DNA of 25,409 nucleotides from contig JALOAJ010000032.1 of the NCBI GenBank assembly GCA_023228885.1, positions 1 to 25,409 on the forward strand, given 5' to 3'. The notes under the pieces were generated by a model. It made no database searches, had not been told where the DNA came from, and worked only from the letters and a program-made list of their open reading frames with translations. Positions within the stretch are counted from its first letter, which is position 1; every line of letters begins with the position of its first letter. The DNA is from Bacillota bacterium (GTDB lineage: Bacteria > Bacillota > Clostridia > Monoglobales > Firm-18). Positions 1 through 7,700 of the stretch are shown here, piece by piece. The position numbers and the translations under genes are program-made.

Positions 1-28
1 GGCGTGCATTAGCATGTTCATTTTACCC

Positions 29-57
29 TTGACAATTCATAAACGAGCATTTATACT
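29..57 (+). promoter_or_regulatory. Strong sigma-A-type promoter far upstream of argC
   Basis: A perfect -35 box TTGACA (29-34) is followed, after 17 bases, by TATACT (52-57), which predicts a transcript start near 64. The next gene on this strand starts at 296, so this promoter would give a leader of about 230 bases, or a separate small RNA. No GC-rich hairpin with a T-run lies between it and argC. The rest of 1-221 is A+T-rich with no convincing gene. The 10-base motif AAAGCAAGGG occurs twice (63-72 and 213-222). On the minus strand an ATG at 19 preceded by AAGGG could be the first codon of a divergent gene lying off the window, but only a few codons are visible. Confidence 0.55.
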
Positions 58-221
58 CTACTAAAGCAAGGGGTAGGCTTTCTTGCATTAATTTTGTACC
101 AACTTTTCATCTTTACTTTACACTACCGAAAATTTTTAATTACCATATGACATGGTTTCATACCCCGGTTAATAAAAACTTCTTTTTAACATTTTACAAC
201 AAAAAAAAATAAAAAGCAAGG

Positions 222-239
222 GTTGCATTTTTATGCAAC
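222..239 (+). promoter_or_regulatory. ARG box, candidate ArgR/AhrC operator of argC
   Basis: GTTGCATTTTTATGCAAC is a perfect palindrome with 7-base arms around TTTT. It matches the 18-base ARG box form (TGAAT, four A/T, ATTCA) except at one symmetrical position in each arm, where TGCAT/ATGCA replaces TGAAT/ATTCA. The box covers the -35 element of the argC promoter, as expected for repression by arginine-bound ArgR. A possible second half-site (ATTCA, 258-262) lies just downstream of the -10 box. The functional role is inferred from the match and from the argC-argB context. Confidence 0.6.
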
Positions 240-251
240 TGGTGGTATAAT
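223..251 (+). promoter_or_regulatory. argC promoter with extended -10
   Basis: The -35 box TTGCAT (223-228), a 17-base spacer and a perfect TATAAT (246-251), preceded by TG at 243-244 as in extended -10 promoters, predict transcription from about 258. This is downstream of the first in-frame ATG at 254, so that ATG cannot be the start codon on this transcript. The -35 element lies inside the ARG box. Confidence 0.7.
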
Positions 252-295
252 TAATGCATTCAGTTGGAATAATTTATTGTTCGGGAGTTGATTTT

Positions 296-1339
296 TTGAT
301 TAGAGCGTCTGTTTTGGGGGCGACCGGGTATGCGGGTGAAGAATTGGTGCGCATTTTAGCTGCTCATCCAAAAGTTAAAATTGTTCATCTTATTTCAAAA
401 AGTTATGCAGGTGAAGCTTTTTCGGATGTTTATCAAAGCTTTACAAATATTTTGGATATAAAGCTTGAAGATATTGATGTTGAAAGAATTTCCAAAGACA
501 GCGATGTTGTGTTTACAGCCCTGCCGCACGGCGCTTGCAGCGCCATTGTACCTAAGTTTATTGAAGCGGGGGTTAGGGTTATTGATTTTTCGGGTGATTA
601 CCGCTACACCGATAAAGATATATATGAAAAATGGTATGGAATAAAGCATAATTCGCCTCATTTGCTTAAAAAGGCAGTTTATGGCTTGTGTGAGCTAAAC
701 CGAAAGGAAATTGCCGGTAAAGCTTTGGTTGCAAACCCCGGATGTTACACAACTTGTTCCATTTTGGCGCTTGCGCCTGCCGTTGCCGAAAAAATTATAG
801 ATACAAGCAGCATCATTATTGATGCCAAGTCGGGCGTGACGGGGGCAGGCAGGAGCGCCTCGCTTGATTTTAGCTTTTGTGAGTGCGCCGAAAATATGAA
901 GGCGTATAAGGTTGCGGAGCATCGCCATACAAGCGAAATTGAGCAGCAACTTTCGATGATTGCAAACGAAGAAATTACCTTAACTTTTTCCCCGCATCTT
1001 ATGCCGTTAAAAAGAGGGATAATTGCCACTTGCTATGCAAATTTAAAAGACACTCGATATTCTACGCAAGAAATAATTGAAATTTACAAGGATTTTTATA
1101 AAAATGAGCGATTTATTAGGATTTATCCAAATGGCAGGCTGCCCGAAATAAAGTATATTACATCTTCAAATTATACGGATATAGGGCTTAAAGTTGATGG
1201 GAGAAATTGTCGGTTGATAGTAGTTTGCTGCCTTGATAACCTTGTAAAGGGCGCGGCGGGGCAAGCCGTTCAAAATATGAACATATTGTTCGGAATTGCC
1301 GAGGAAACAGGCATTGACAGCCCTCCCATATATTTATAG
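296..1339 (+). CDS. argC: N-acetyl-gamma-glutamyl-phosphate reductase (ArgC)
   Basis: ArgC makes N-acetylglutamate semialdehyde by NADPH-dependent reduction of N-acetylglutamyl phosphate, the third step of arginine synthesis, in the cytoplasm. The start is placed at TTG 296, giving 347 residues. GGGAG (283-287) lies 8 bases upstream, the protein then begins directly with the nucleotide-binding strand (IRASVLGATGYAGEE), and the upstream ATG at 254 lies before the predicted transcript start. The catalytic cysteine is in NPGCYTT (Cys150 in this numbering), where the family usually has a proline after the tyrosine. GVTGAGR and the FSPHLMPLKRG segment with its substrate-binding histidine are present. 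The length is normal for the family. argB follows after 24 bases and the two should share a transcript. An ARG box over the promoter suggests arginine repression. Confidence 0.95.
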   Translation: MIRASVLGATGYAGEELVRILAAHPKVKIVHLISKSYAGEAFSDVYQSFTNILDIKLEDIDVERISKDSDVVFTALPHGACSAIVPKFIEAGVRVIDFSGDYRYTDKDIYEKWYGIKHNSPHLLKKAVYGLCELNRKEIAGKALVANPGCYTTCSILALAPAVAEKIIDTSSIIIDAKSGVTGAGRSASLDFSFCECAENMKAYKVAEHRHTSEIEQQLSMIANEEITLTFSPHLMPLKRGIIATCYANLKDTRYSTQEIIEIYKDFYKNERFIRIYPNGRLPEIKYITSSNYTDIGLKVDGRNCRLIVVCCLDNLVKGAAGQAVQNMNILFGIAEETGIDSPPIYL

Positions 1340-1363
1340 CAAAAAAAGATTAGGAGGTATATT

Positions 1364-2233
1364 ATGGATAAGTATATTAAAAAAGCCGGTATTTTAATTG
1401 AGGCATTACCATACATACAAAAGCTTGCAGGTAAAACGGTTGTTATAAAATACGGCGGTAATGCAATGATAAATGACACTTTAAAAGAAAAGGTTATGCA
1501 AGATATAACGCTTTTGAAATATGTTGGGGTAAACCCTATTGTTGTGCATGGAGGAGGGCCTGACATTTCAAACGCGCTTACGGTGCATGGCATTGAGAGC
1601 AAGTTTGTTGATGGACTCAGGGTAACGGATAAAGCCACAATGGAGGTTGCCCAAATGGTGCTTGTGGGCAAAACCAACAAAGAAATTGTTTCGGCGCTAA
1701 ATACTATAAGCGGGAATGCCGTTGGCATAAGCGGAATTGACGGAAAGCTTATAGAGTGCGAAAAGCTTGAACTTAAAACAGACAAAGGAATTTCGGATAT
1801 GGGTTATGTGGGGAAAATAACCAAAATAAATACGCACTCGCTTTTAATGCTTGCAAACGACCGCTACATTCCCGTGGTTGCGCCAATTGGTGTGGGCACG
1901 GACGGGCAAAGCTATAATGTTAACGCCGATACGGTGGCAGGCGCTATTGCAGCAGCGTTGAAGGCTGAAAAGCTTATGCTTTTGACCGATGTTGCAGGCA
2001 TTAAAGAAAGCGTCGATAGCGATGAAATTATATACGAGGCGTCACAAAAAAGGATTTTTGAGATGATAGAGAAGGGTGAGATAAACGGCGGAATGATACC
2101 GAAGGTTCTAAGCTGCATAGAAGCTATTGACGCCGGGGTAAACCGTGTTCATATTATTGACGGGCGAATACCCCATTGCTTGCTGCTCGAAATATTTACC
2201 GACACCGGCATCGGCACGATGATTACCGCCTAA
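1364..2233 (+). CDS. argB: Acetylglutamate kinase (ArgB)
   Basis: This 289-residue amino acid kinase phosphorylates N-acetylglutamate with ATP, supplying the substrate of ArgC. Visible motifs are VIKYGGNAM (phosphate binding), VVHGGGPDIS (substrate loop), GLRVTDKATMEVA, NVNADTVAGAIAAAL and LLTDVAGI. An N-terminal helix (KKAGILIEALPYIQKLAGKT) precedes the kinase fold. Such a helix is typical of the hexameric, arginine-inhibited form of the enzyme, so feedback inhibition is likely. The start has an excellent ribosome-binding site, AGGAGGT (1352-1358), 5 bases before ATG. argJ and argD, which often sit with argC and argB in Firmicutes, are absent here. The 144 bases after the stop hold the promoter of the next gene and no convincing terminator. 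Confidence 0.96.
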   Translation: MDKYIKKAGILIEALPYIQKLAGKTVVIKYGGNAMINDTLKEKVMQDITLLKYVGVNPIVVHGGGPDISNALTVHGIESKFVDGLRVTDKATMEVAQMVLVGKTNKEIVSALNTISGNAVGISGIDGKLIECEKLELKTDKGISDMGYVGKITKINTHSLLMLANDRYIPVVAPIGVGTDGQSYNVNADTVAGAIAAALKAEKLMLLTDVAGIKESVDSDEIIYEASQKRIFEMIEKGEINGGMIPKVLSCIEAIDAGVNRVHIIDGRIPHCLLLEIFTDTGIGTMITA

Positions 2234-2280
2234 GCTTGATTTTTGTAAAGATAAAGTTTTCGACAATTTTAAACTTATAA

Positions 2281-2309
2281 TTGCATAAACCCCAAACTTA
2301 TGCTAAAAT
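2281..2309 (+). promoter_or_regulatory. Promoter of the diguanylate cyclase gene
   Basis: TTGCAT (2281-2286), a 17-base spacer and TAAAAT (2304-2309), with an extended -10 TG at 2301-2302, predict a start near 2316 and a 62-base leader. The gene therefore probably has its own promoter besides any read-through from argB. Confidence 0.6.
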
Positions 2310-2377
2310 AAACATGAAAGCGATAAAAAGTTCTGTTTTTGCATTATATTTATAATTTTATAAAATGGGGTTGAAAA

Positions 2378-3727
2378 ATGAGAATAACGAAAAAAGTATT
2401 TACCGACCTGGCAATATGGATGATGGGTTTTGGAATGCTGGTGGGAGTGGCTTTTCCTTTTATAATAATTCTTATGGGAGTTCCCGCCGAAATCACGCTT
2501 AATGTATTGTTTTTTGCCATGTGCATTACAGCAGGGCTTATTGTGGGTGTTGTGAACATCGTTTTGGCAAAAAAGGTTGTTGGGAAAAGGCTTAAAAAGC
2601 TAACCGACAGAATGTGTCATGTTGAAAACCACATAAACACCGTATTAAAAACCGATGATTTTAATTGTACCCCCGAAAATTGCTACATAGATGTTGACTC
2701 GGAAGATGTTTTGGGTGACAATGCCAAAGCCTTTAACTCATTGGTCGACACATTATCCGTGTCGCTGAAAACTGAAATTGCCATCCGGCGTTATACTGAA
2801 ATGCTAACAAGCCATTTAAATATTAACGATTTGGCAAACAGGGCGCTGCAACAGCTTGTAAGCATTTCCAAGGCGAATGCGGGCGCTATATTGATTGATA
2901 TGAGCGGGGCGCTCAATCTTCTAACCTCGACAGGCATAGTAATGCCGGAAACGCTAACGGATAACCCATTTATAAACGATGTTTTAAGAAACGAAAAGAG
3001 GGCTAATATAAAGCTTCCTGCCGATATTAATTTAGATGGAGTAATTGCCGAATTTCGACCGAAAGAGGTAATTGTAGAGCCGATAAAATACAAACAAGTG
3101 CCGCTTGGGGTTATACTGTTGTCATCGGTAGAGGAATTCCCGGCGGAAACGCACAGCAGTTTGGACCTTTTTAGCCAAAGCCTTGCATTGGCGCTAAATA
3201 ACGCGCTAACGCATGACCAAACGCAAAAGCTTGCAGCCATTGACCCGCTGACCAACATTTATAATCGGCGATTTGGGCTTATACGCTTGCACGAGGAGTA
3301 CATACGAGCGGTTCGGCATCAATCCGGCTTAGGGGTTATGATGATTGATATTGACGATTTTAAAATAATAAACGACACTTTCGGTCATTGCGTGGGTGAC
3401 AAGGTCGTTTACCATATTGCCAAGGTAATTCGTTCTGCCATACGGGAGGGTGACATTGTTATGAGGTATGGCGGGGAAGAATTTATTTGCGTAATAACAG
3501 GCGCATCGCTTGAAGACACTAACAAGGTTGCGGAAAAAATACATCGAATGGTAAAGGACAGCGTTATAAAACACGGTCATCAAACTATAAAGTCAACAAT
3601 CAGCATAGGTTTGACATCGTATCCCGAACATGATGCAAGCAATGAGCAAGACCTTATAGAATATGCGGATAAGGCGCTTTATACGGCAAAGGATATGGGC
3701 AAAGACAAAGTTATAACCTACAATTAG
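2378..3727 (+). CDS. Membrane-bound GAF-GGDEF diguanylate cyclase
   Basis: This 449-residue protein probably makes the second messenger cyclic di-GMP from two GTP. Two hydrophobic helices lie at about residues 11-33 and 42-64. A HAMP-like linker follows to about 135, then a GAF-like sensor domain (about 140-285), then a GGDEF domain (about 290-449) starting at DPLTNIYNRRFG. The active-site motif is GGEEF (365-369). The product-inhibition site RxxD is present as REGD (356-359), five residues upstream of GGEEF as the family requires. The metal-binding MMIDIDDFKIINDTFGH segment is intact, so the enzyme should be active and feedback-regulated. No EAL or PilZ partner is in the window. The start ATG is preceded by GGGG (2367-2370). 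The gene ends 4 bases from the convergent deacetylase gene. The input sensed by the GAF domain is unknown. Confidence 0.88.
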   Translation: MRITKKVFTDLAIWMMGFGMLVGVAFPFIIILMGVPAEITLNVLFFAMCITAGLIVGVVNIVLAKKVVGKRLKKLTDRMCHVENHINTVLKTDDFNCTPENCYIDVDSEDVLGDNAKAFNSLVDTLSVSLKTEIAIRRYTEMLTSHLNINDLANRALQQLVSISKANAGAILIDMSGALNLLTSTGIVMPETLTDNPFINDVLRNEKRANIKLPADINLDGVIAEFRPKEVIVEPIKYKQVPLGVILLSSVEEFPAETHSSLDLFSQSLALALNNALTHDQTQKLAAIDPLTNIYNRRFGLIRLHEEYIRAVRHQSGLGVMMIDIDDFKIINDTFGHCVGDKVVYHIAKVIRSAIREGDIVMRYGGEEFICVITGASLEDTNKVAEKIHRMVKDSVIKHGHQTIKSTISIGLTSYPEHDASNEQDLIEYADKALYTAKDMGKDKVITYN

Positions 3728-3732
3728 GTTAT
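3713..3732. terminator. Small hairpin across the convergent stop codons
   Basis: ATAACCTA (3713-3720) and TAGGTTAT (3725-3732) form a perfect 8-base stem around CAAT. The hairpin covers the stop codon of the cyclase gene and reaches the stop codon of the facing deacetylase gene. A T5 run lies a little further on at 3738-3743 on the plus strand. It may act as a weak two-way terminator, but the stem is A+T-rich and the T-run is not adjacent. Confidence 0.3.
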
Positions 3733-4493
3733 TACTCTGCTTTTTGCGTTGTGCTATATTGTTTCCCAGTGTGGTCTATTGCATAATTTTCTTTAAGCAC
3801 CAACTGTGACACAGGCACAAATTTAAAACCTTTTTTTGCAAGCTCCGGCAAAATTAGCTGTAAGGCGGAGTGCGTGTTGGGCGTGCCGTTGTGCATCAAA
3901 ATTATGGAGCCTGCCTTTGTTTTTAAAATTACCCTATTGGAAATGTCTTTTGCAGTGAGGTCTTTCCAGTCAAGGCTGTCAACATCCCACTGCATGCAAA
4001 AGCGCCCTGTTTCGATGCATGCATTTACCACATCGCTGTTGTAATCTCCGTACGGTGCACGAAACAGGTTATTTTTTTTGCCGGTCAACTCTTCAATTAT
4101 TTTATCGCATTTATCCATATCATACTTCATTTTTTCTTTTGAAAGACTGGTATAGTGCGCATGGTTGTATGAATGATTTGATATTTCATGCCCTGCCTCA
4201 CTAAGCTTTTTAACCGATTCGGGGTATTTTTCCGCCCAATCGCCTACAACAAAAAAGGTGCTGACACAGTTATACTTGTCCAGCACCGTTATTATATCAT
4301 CGATATCGTCATCGTTCCATGCACAATCAAATGTCAGCGAAATTGCCGTATCATCCCTGTCAACGCAATAGATGGGAAGGCTTTTTGAAGGGCCGGATAC
4401 GGTGCGGCTTGCCCAAAATGATGCCAATATCAACCCCGCAAGAACGAGGGCGATAATAAGCAAAAACTTTTTACCGAATAAAATAATTTTCAT
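3732..4493 (-). CDS. Membrane-anchored polysaccharide deacetylase (NodB/CE4 fold, PdaB-like)
   Basis: This 253-residue protein has one N-terminal hydrophobic segment (about residues 9-28), a signal anchor or signal peptide, so the catalytic domain should be outside the cell. The NodB-type domain (about 48-235) shows LTFDCAW (motif 1, Asp56), NHSYNH with metal-ligand histidines 107 and 111, RAPYGDYN (motif 3, Arg145), the DVDSLDW motif (170-176) and ILMHNG (His201). The likely reaction is removal of acetyl groups from N-acetylglucosamine in peptidoglycan or another cell-surface glycan. The second aspartate of the usual TFDD is Cys57 here, as in the PdaB-like branch where that residue varies, so activity needs testing. 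The ribosome-binding site is poor: AAAGG lies about 15 bases upstream. The leader contains a long inverted repeat. The large glucan synthase gene lies upstream on the same strand. Confidence 0.85.
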   Translation of the reverse strand: MKIILFGKKFLLIIALVLAGLILASFWASRTVSGPSKSLPIYCVDRDDTAISLTFDCAWNDDDIDDIITVLDKYNCVSTFFVVGDWAEKYPESVKKLSEAGHEISNHSYNHAHYTSLSKEKMKYDMDKCDKIIEELTGKKNNLFRAPYGDYNSDVVNACIETGRFCMQWDVDSLDWKDLTAKDISNRVILKTKAGSIILMHNGTPNTHSALQLILPELAKKGFKFVPVSQLVLKENYAIDHTGKQYSTTQKAE

Positions 4494-4509
4494 ATTTATA
4501 ACCGTTAAC

Positions 4510-4569
4510 CTTTCCGGCTCACAAATTTTAATAAAACTTTTACAGCGCGCTTATTGTGAGCCGGATAAG
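4510..4569. repeat. Long inverted repeat in the deacetylase leader
   Basis: CCGGCTCACAA (4514-4524) and TTGTGAGCCGG (4554-4564) are perfect 11-base complements around a 29-base A+T-rich loop. The pairing continues outward (CCTT at 4510 with AAGG at 4566-4569) with one bulged base. No T-run follows on either strand, so it is not a normal intrinsic terminator. It begins 17 bases upstream of the deacetylase ATG and one arm holds the only AAAGG near that start, so it could affect translation of that gene. It could also be part of the same structured element as the next inverted repeat. Confidence 0.6.
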
Positions 4570-4573
4570 GCGC

Positions 4574-4647
4574 ACAGGTGATACGGCATTAAAATGCAAA
4601 CATTAAGGGCGCTTTTATTATGCATTTTGTGGGTATCGCCTGTTTTT
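4574..4647 (+). terminator. Long two-part hairpin followed by T5 (plus-strand terminator shape)
   Basis: ACAGGTGATAC (4574-4584) pairs with GTATCGCCTGT (4633-4643) with one G-U pair. Inside it AAAATGCA (4591-4598) pairs perfectly with TGCATTTT (4621-4628). TTTTT (4643-4647) closes the right arm, giving an intrinsic-terminator shape on the plus strand, yet both flanking genes are on the minus strand. On the minus strand no T-run follows. It could end a small plus-strand RNA covering 4510-4647. A weak candidate promoter for such an RNA (TTTACC 4470-4475, TATTTA 4493-4498) lies upstream. The remaining bases to 4725 show nothing clear. Confidence 0.45.
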
Positions 4648-4725
4648 ATTCAAGTTTATACCTGTTTTACTAAAGTATATGAGAAGTTAGCGGTAAATAG
4701 TATTAGACAAATTTTACAAAATAAC

Positions 4726-7700
4726 TTATTGACCTTTTTGCATAACTATCTTTATGCTGTGAGTTTTATTGTCATTGACAAGCTTTATTATCTCCGGCTT
4801 ATCCGCCTTGCAAAGCCCGTTGGGGTTTGATACATCAATAATGTATTTTGTGTCTTTATAGCCGTATTCAAAGGAAAAGTTCTTCCAACTATGCGGTATG
4901 CAAGGGTCTATTATAAGCGTTTCCCCTTGTTTTTTAATTCCCAAAATCCACTCAACGGCAACTTTATAAAGCCATCCCGCCGCACCGGTGTACCATGTCC
5001 AGCCTCCACGCCCCACATGCTCGTGCGCAGTATAAACATCCGCTGCCACAACATACGGCTCTGTTTTGTACTTTGCGGCTTCTATCGGCGTTCTGGAATG
5101 ATTTATCGGATTTATAAGGGAATACAACTCGGTTGCCGTATCACCCATTCCAAGCTTCGCAAAAGCTAATATTACCCATGCGGCGGCGTGGGTATATTGT
5201 CCGCCGTTTTCCCGCACGCCCGGAACATAACTCTTGATATAGCCGGGGTTACCCTCCCCGCCGTCAAATGGCGGTGTCAGAAGCTTAATCAGCCCCTCCT
5301 CTTTGTTTACAAGATACCTTATTACCGAATCCATGGCTTGTTTTGATTGTTGTTCATCCCCGCCCTCCGATATAACAGACCATGCTTGCGCAATTGCATC
5401 TATTTTACATTCGGTGTTTTGATTAGAACCTATTGGCATGCCGTTATCATCGTAAGCGCGATGGTACCAAGAGCCGTCCCATGCTTTGTTTAAATTTTCT
5501 TTCAAAGAATCGGAAGGCAGATTATATTTGTTTAGTATATCGTATAAAAACCAGCCCAGCCACACGCTGACGCCTTTGCCAAGCGCCCCGATTTTGTTCA
5601 TTCCGTCATTCCAATCGCCGCTGCCCATAAGGGGCAACCCATGCTGACCGAACTTTGAAGCTTTTTCAATCGCTTTCATGCAATGCTCTTTAATTGTGCC
5701 CACTTTATTTGAAATTTCGGCAGGGCAGTATTTTTCATCCTCCCCTTCGCATAACAGCTCGCCTTCGATATAAGGCGCCAAAACATTTAATATTTCATCG
5801 TCGCCGGTAACTTTGATATATTCTGCAACCACATAGGGGAGCCAAAGCAGGTCGTCTGAGAAATTAGTTCTGATTCCCCTAAACCCGCCTTCAACTTCGT
5901 GCCACCAATGCTGAACATCGCCTTCAATAAACTGGTGCTGTGCACAGCGTATTATTTGTTCTTTTGCGGCCTCCGGCATATGAGAGAGCAATGCCAAAAC
6001 ATCTTGCAGCTGGTCTCTAAAACCATATGCGCCGCCACATTGATAAAAGGCGCTTCGCGCATATAGCCTGCATGATATTGTTTGATATAAAAGCCAAGAA
6101 TTAACCATTAGATTCATGGCTGTATCGGGTGTATTTATTTTTATTTGACCGGTTTTGCGAGCCCAATTTTGTTTTGTGCTCTCTAATAATGAACAGGCGC
6201 TGTTAGCGGAATATTTAATTTTTGTCATACCAAGCGAAAAAACTATGCTCTTTTTCTCATTCGGCGCTAATTCTATAATGTTTGAAATTGCAACGCATCC
6301 GTCAAAACCAGCCCCGAATCTGTTGGAAAAGTTATCCCTAAGCAACCCGTTGGGCGTTTGCGACAGCCTGCTTTTGCCAAAAAACTCTCGCTTATCGCAT
6401 GTAAAGCTTGATAGCTGTTCAGATGTGGAAACATATATTGTTTGCCCCTCGTAGTCGGTATTATAGCTGTTTTTGATTGAAATGAAATCATCATCCTTTT
6501 GCGTAACAATAAACTTTTTGGTTTCATTTTCCGAAACGCCCAAAACGGGGTTGACATAATATGTTACTGTAAAGCTTCTTGGCTTGTCATCCTTGTTTGT
6601 AATTTCCAAAAAGTTCAGCTTGTTATTATTTCCTTCCGCCACAAATACCGTCAGACGAGAAAGAATTTTACAACACATTTTTTCAAATACGCTATACCCC
6701 AAACCATGCCGCACAATATATTGTTCGGAGAACAAAGTCCATATATTCCCGCCCACATTATCACGAATATAAACAAGTTCGTCTACTGGGTCTGTTATTG
6801 CATCGTTGGACCATGGCGTGAGTTTATTTTCCCGACTGTTATGGTACCATGAAAAACCGCCCCCGCTTTCGGTTATTAAAAATCCGAAATTTTTATCAGA
6901 GATTACATTGCTCCACGGCAAGGGCGTTTTTGCGCCCTCATCAAGCCGTATTATATATTCACTGCCCGCAAAACCGCCGAACCCGTTGTAGTATTCAACT
7001 TCGCCTATATCAAGTTCTGTTTTTTCATATTCATGTTTTATAAAGCTTGTGTACGGTATTTTGTTTTCATAACTTTCAACTTTTAGCTGATTGCTGATGC
7101 TTGGGATTTTTGAGCTAAGCACCACGCTTGCCGCCGAAAGCAAGAGCGTTTTTAGTTCGGGCGCCGCTGTGTTTCCGTCAATTACAAATATTCCTCCCGA
7201 CGAGCCGACATGCTCACGCAAATGGCTTACCGAAACAAGCTCCCTTACAGCATTTAATAGCGGCTGATTATAACTGCCAACATCTTCTGTTATTATAATT
7301 AAATCAACCGCCAATCCTTTAAATCGCAGCAGTTCGTGCGCCTTTAGCAGTTTTTTTAAGATGTCCGTTTCATAAATGCAGTATATCCGCAATGCTATTA
7401 TTGGGTTATCACCCGAAATTCCTTGCGACCACAGGCTTTGCTGACCTAATTTATTTGAAAGGATATAATCGCTTAGCGTGCGCCGATACGGCAAGGTGTA
7501 TATAATGTTTGAAAGCATATCATACGCCGCCTTTTCATTTTTCGCACTCATTCCAAGGTATTTATTTTCCACCTGACTTCGCGACCATGCCATGTCAAAG
7601 GCGCGTTCGATGTTGGAATAAATTTTATACTTTTTGGCTATTTCCAAAGCCTCATCCCTGGCGGAGCAACCGGCAGTAATGATAGCAAAATGTGAAACAG

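Noticed and set aside
254..295. In-frame ATG giving a 14-residue longer ArgC
   Set aside because: The TATAAT box at 246-251 predicts transcription from about 258, after this ATG. There is no ribosome-binding site before it, and TTG 296 has GGGAG at good spacing and the normal ArgC N-terminus.
1270..1785. 171-codon minus-strand open frame over argC/argB
   Set aside because: It lies opposite two well-conserved genes, is made of low-complexity hydrophobic and serine residues, and has no ribosome-binding site or family resemblance.
2234..2280. Possible terminator after argB (AAGTTT paired with AAACTT)
   Set aside because: The stem has six A/T-rich pairs and no clean T-run follows, so it would not be stable enough to call.
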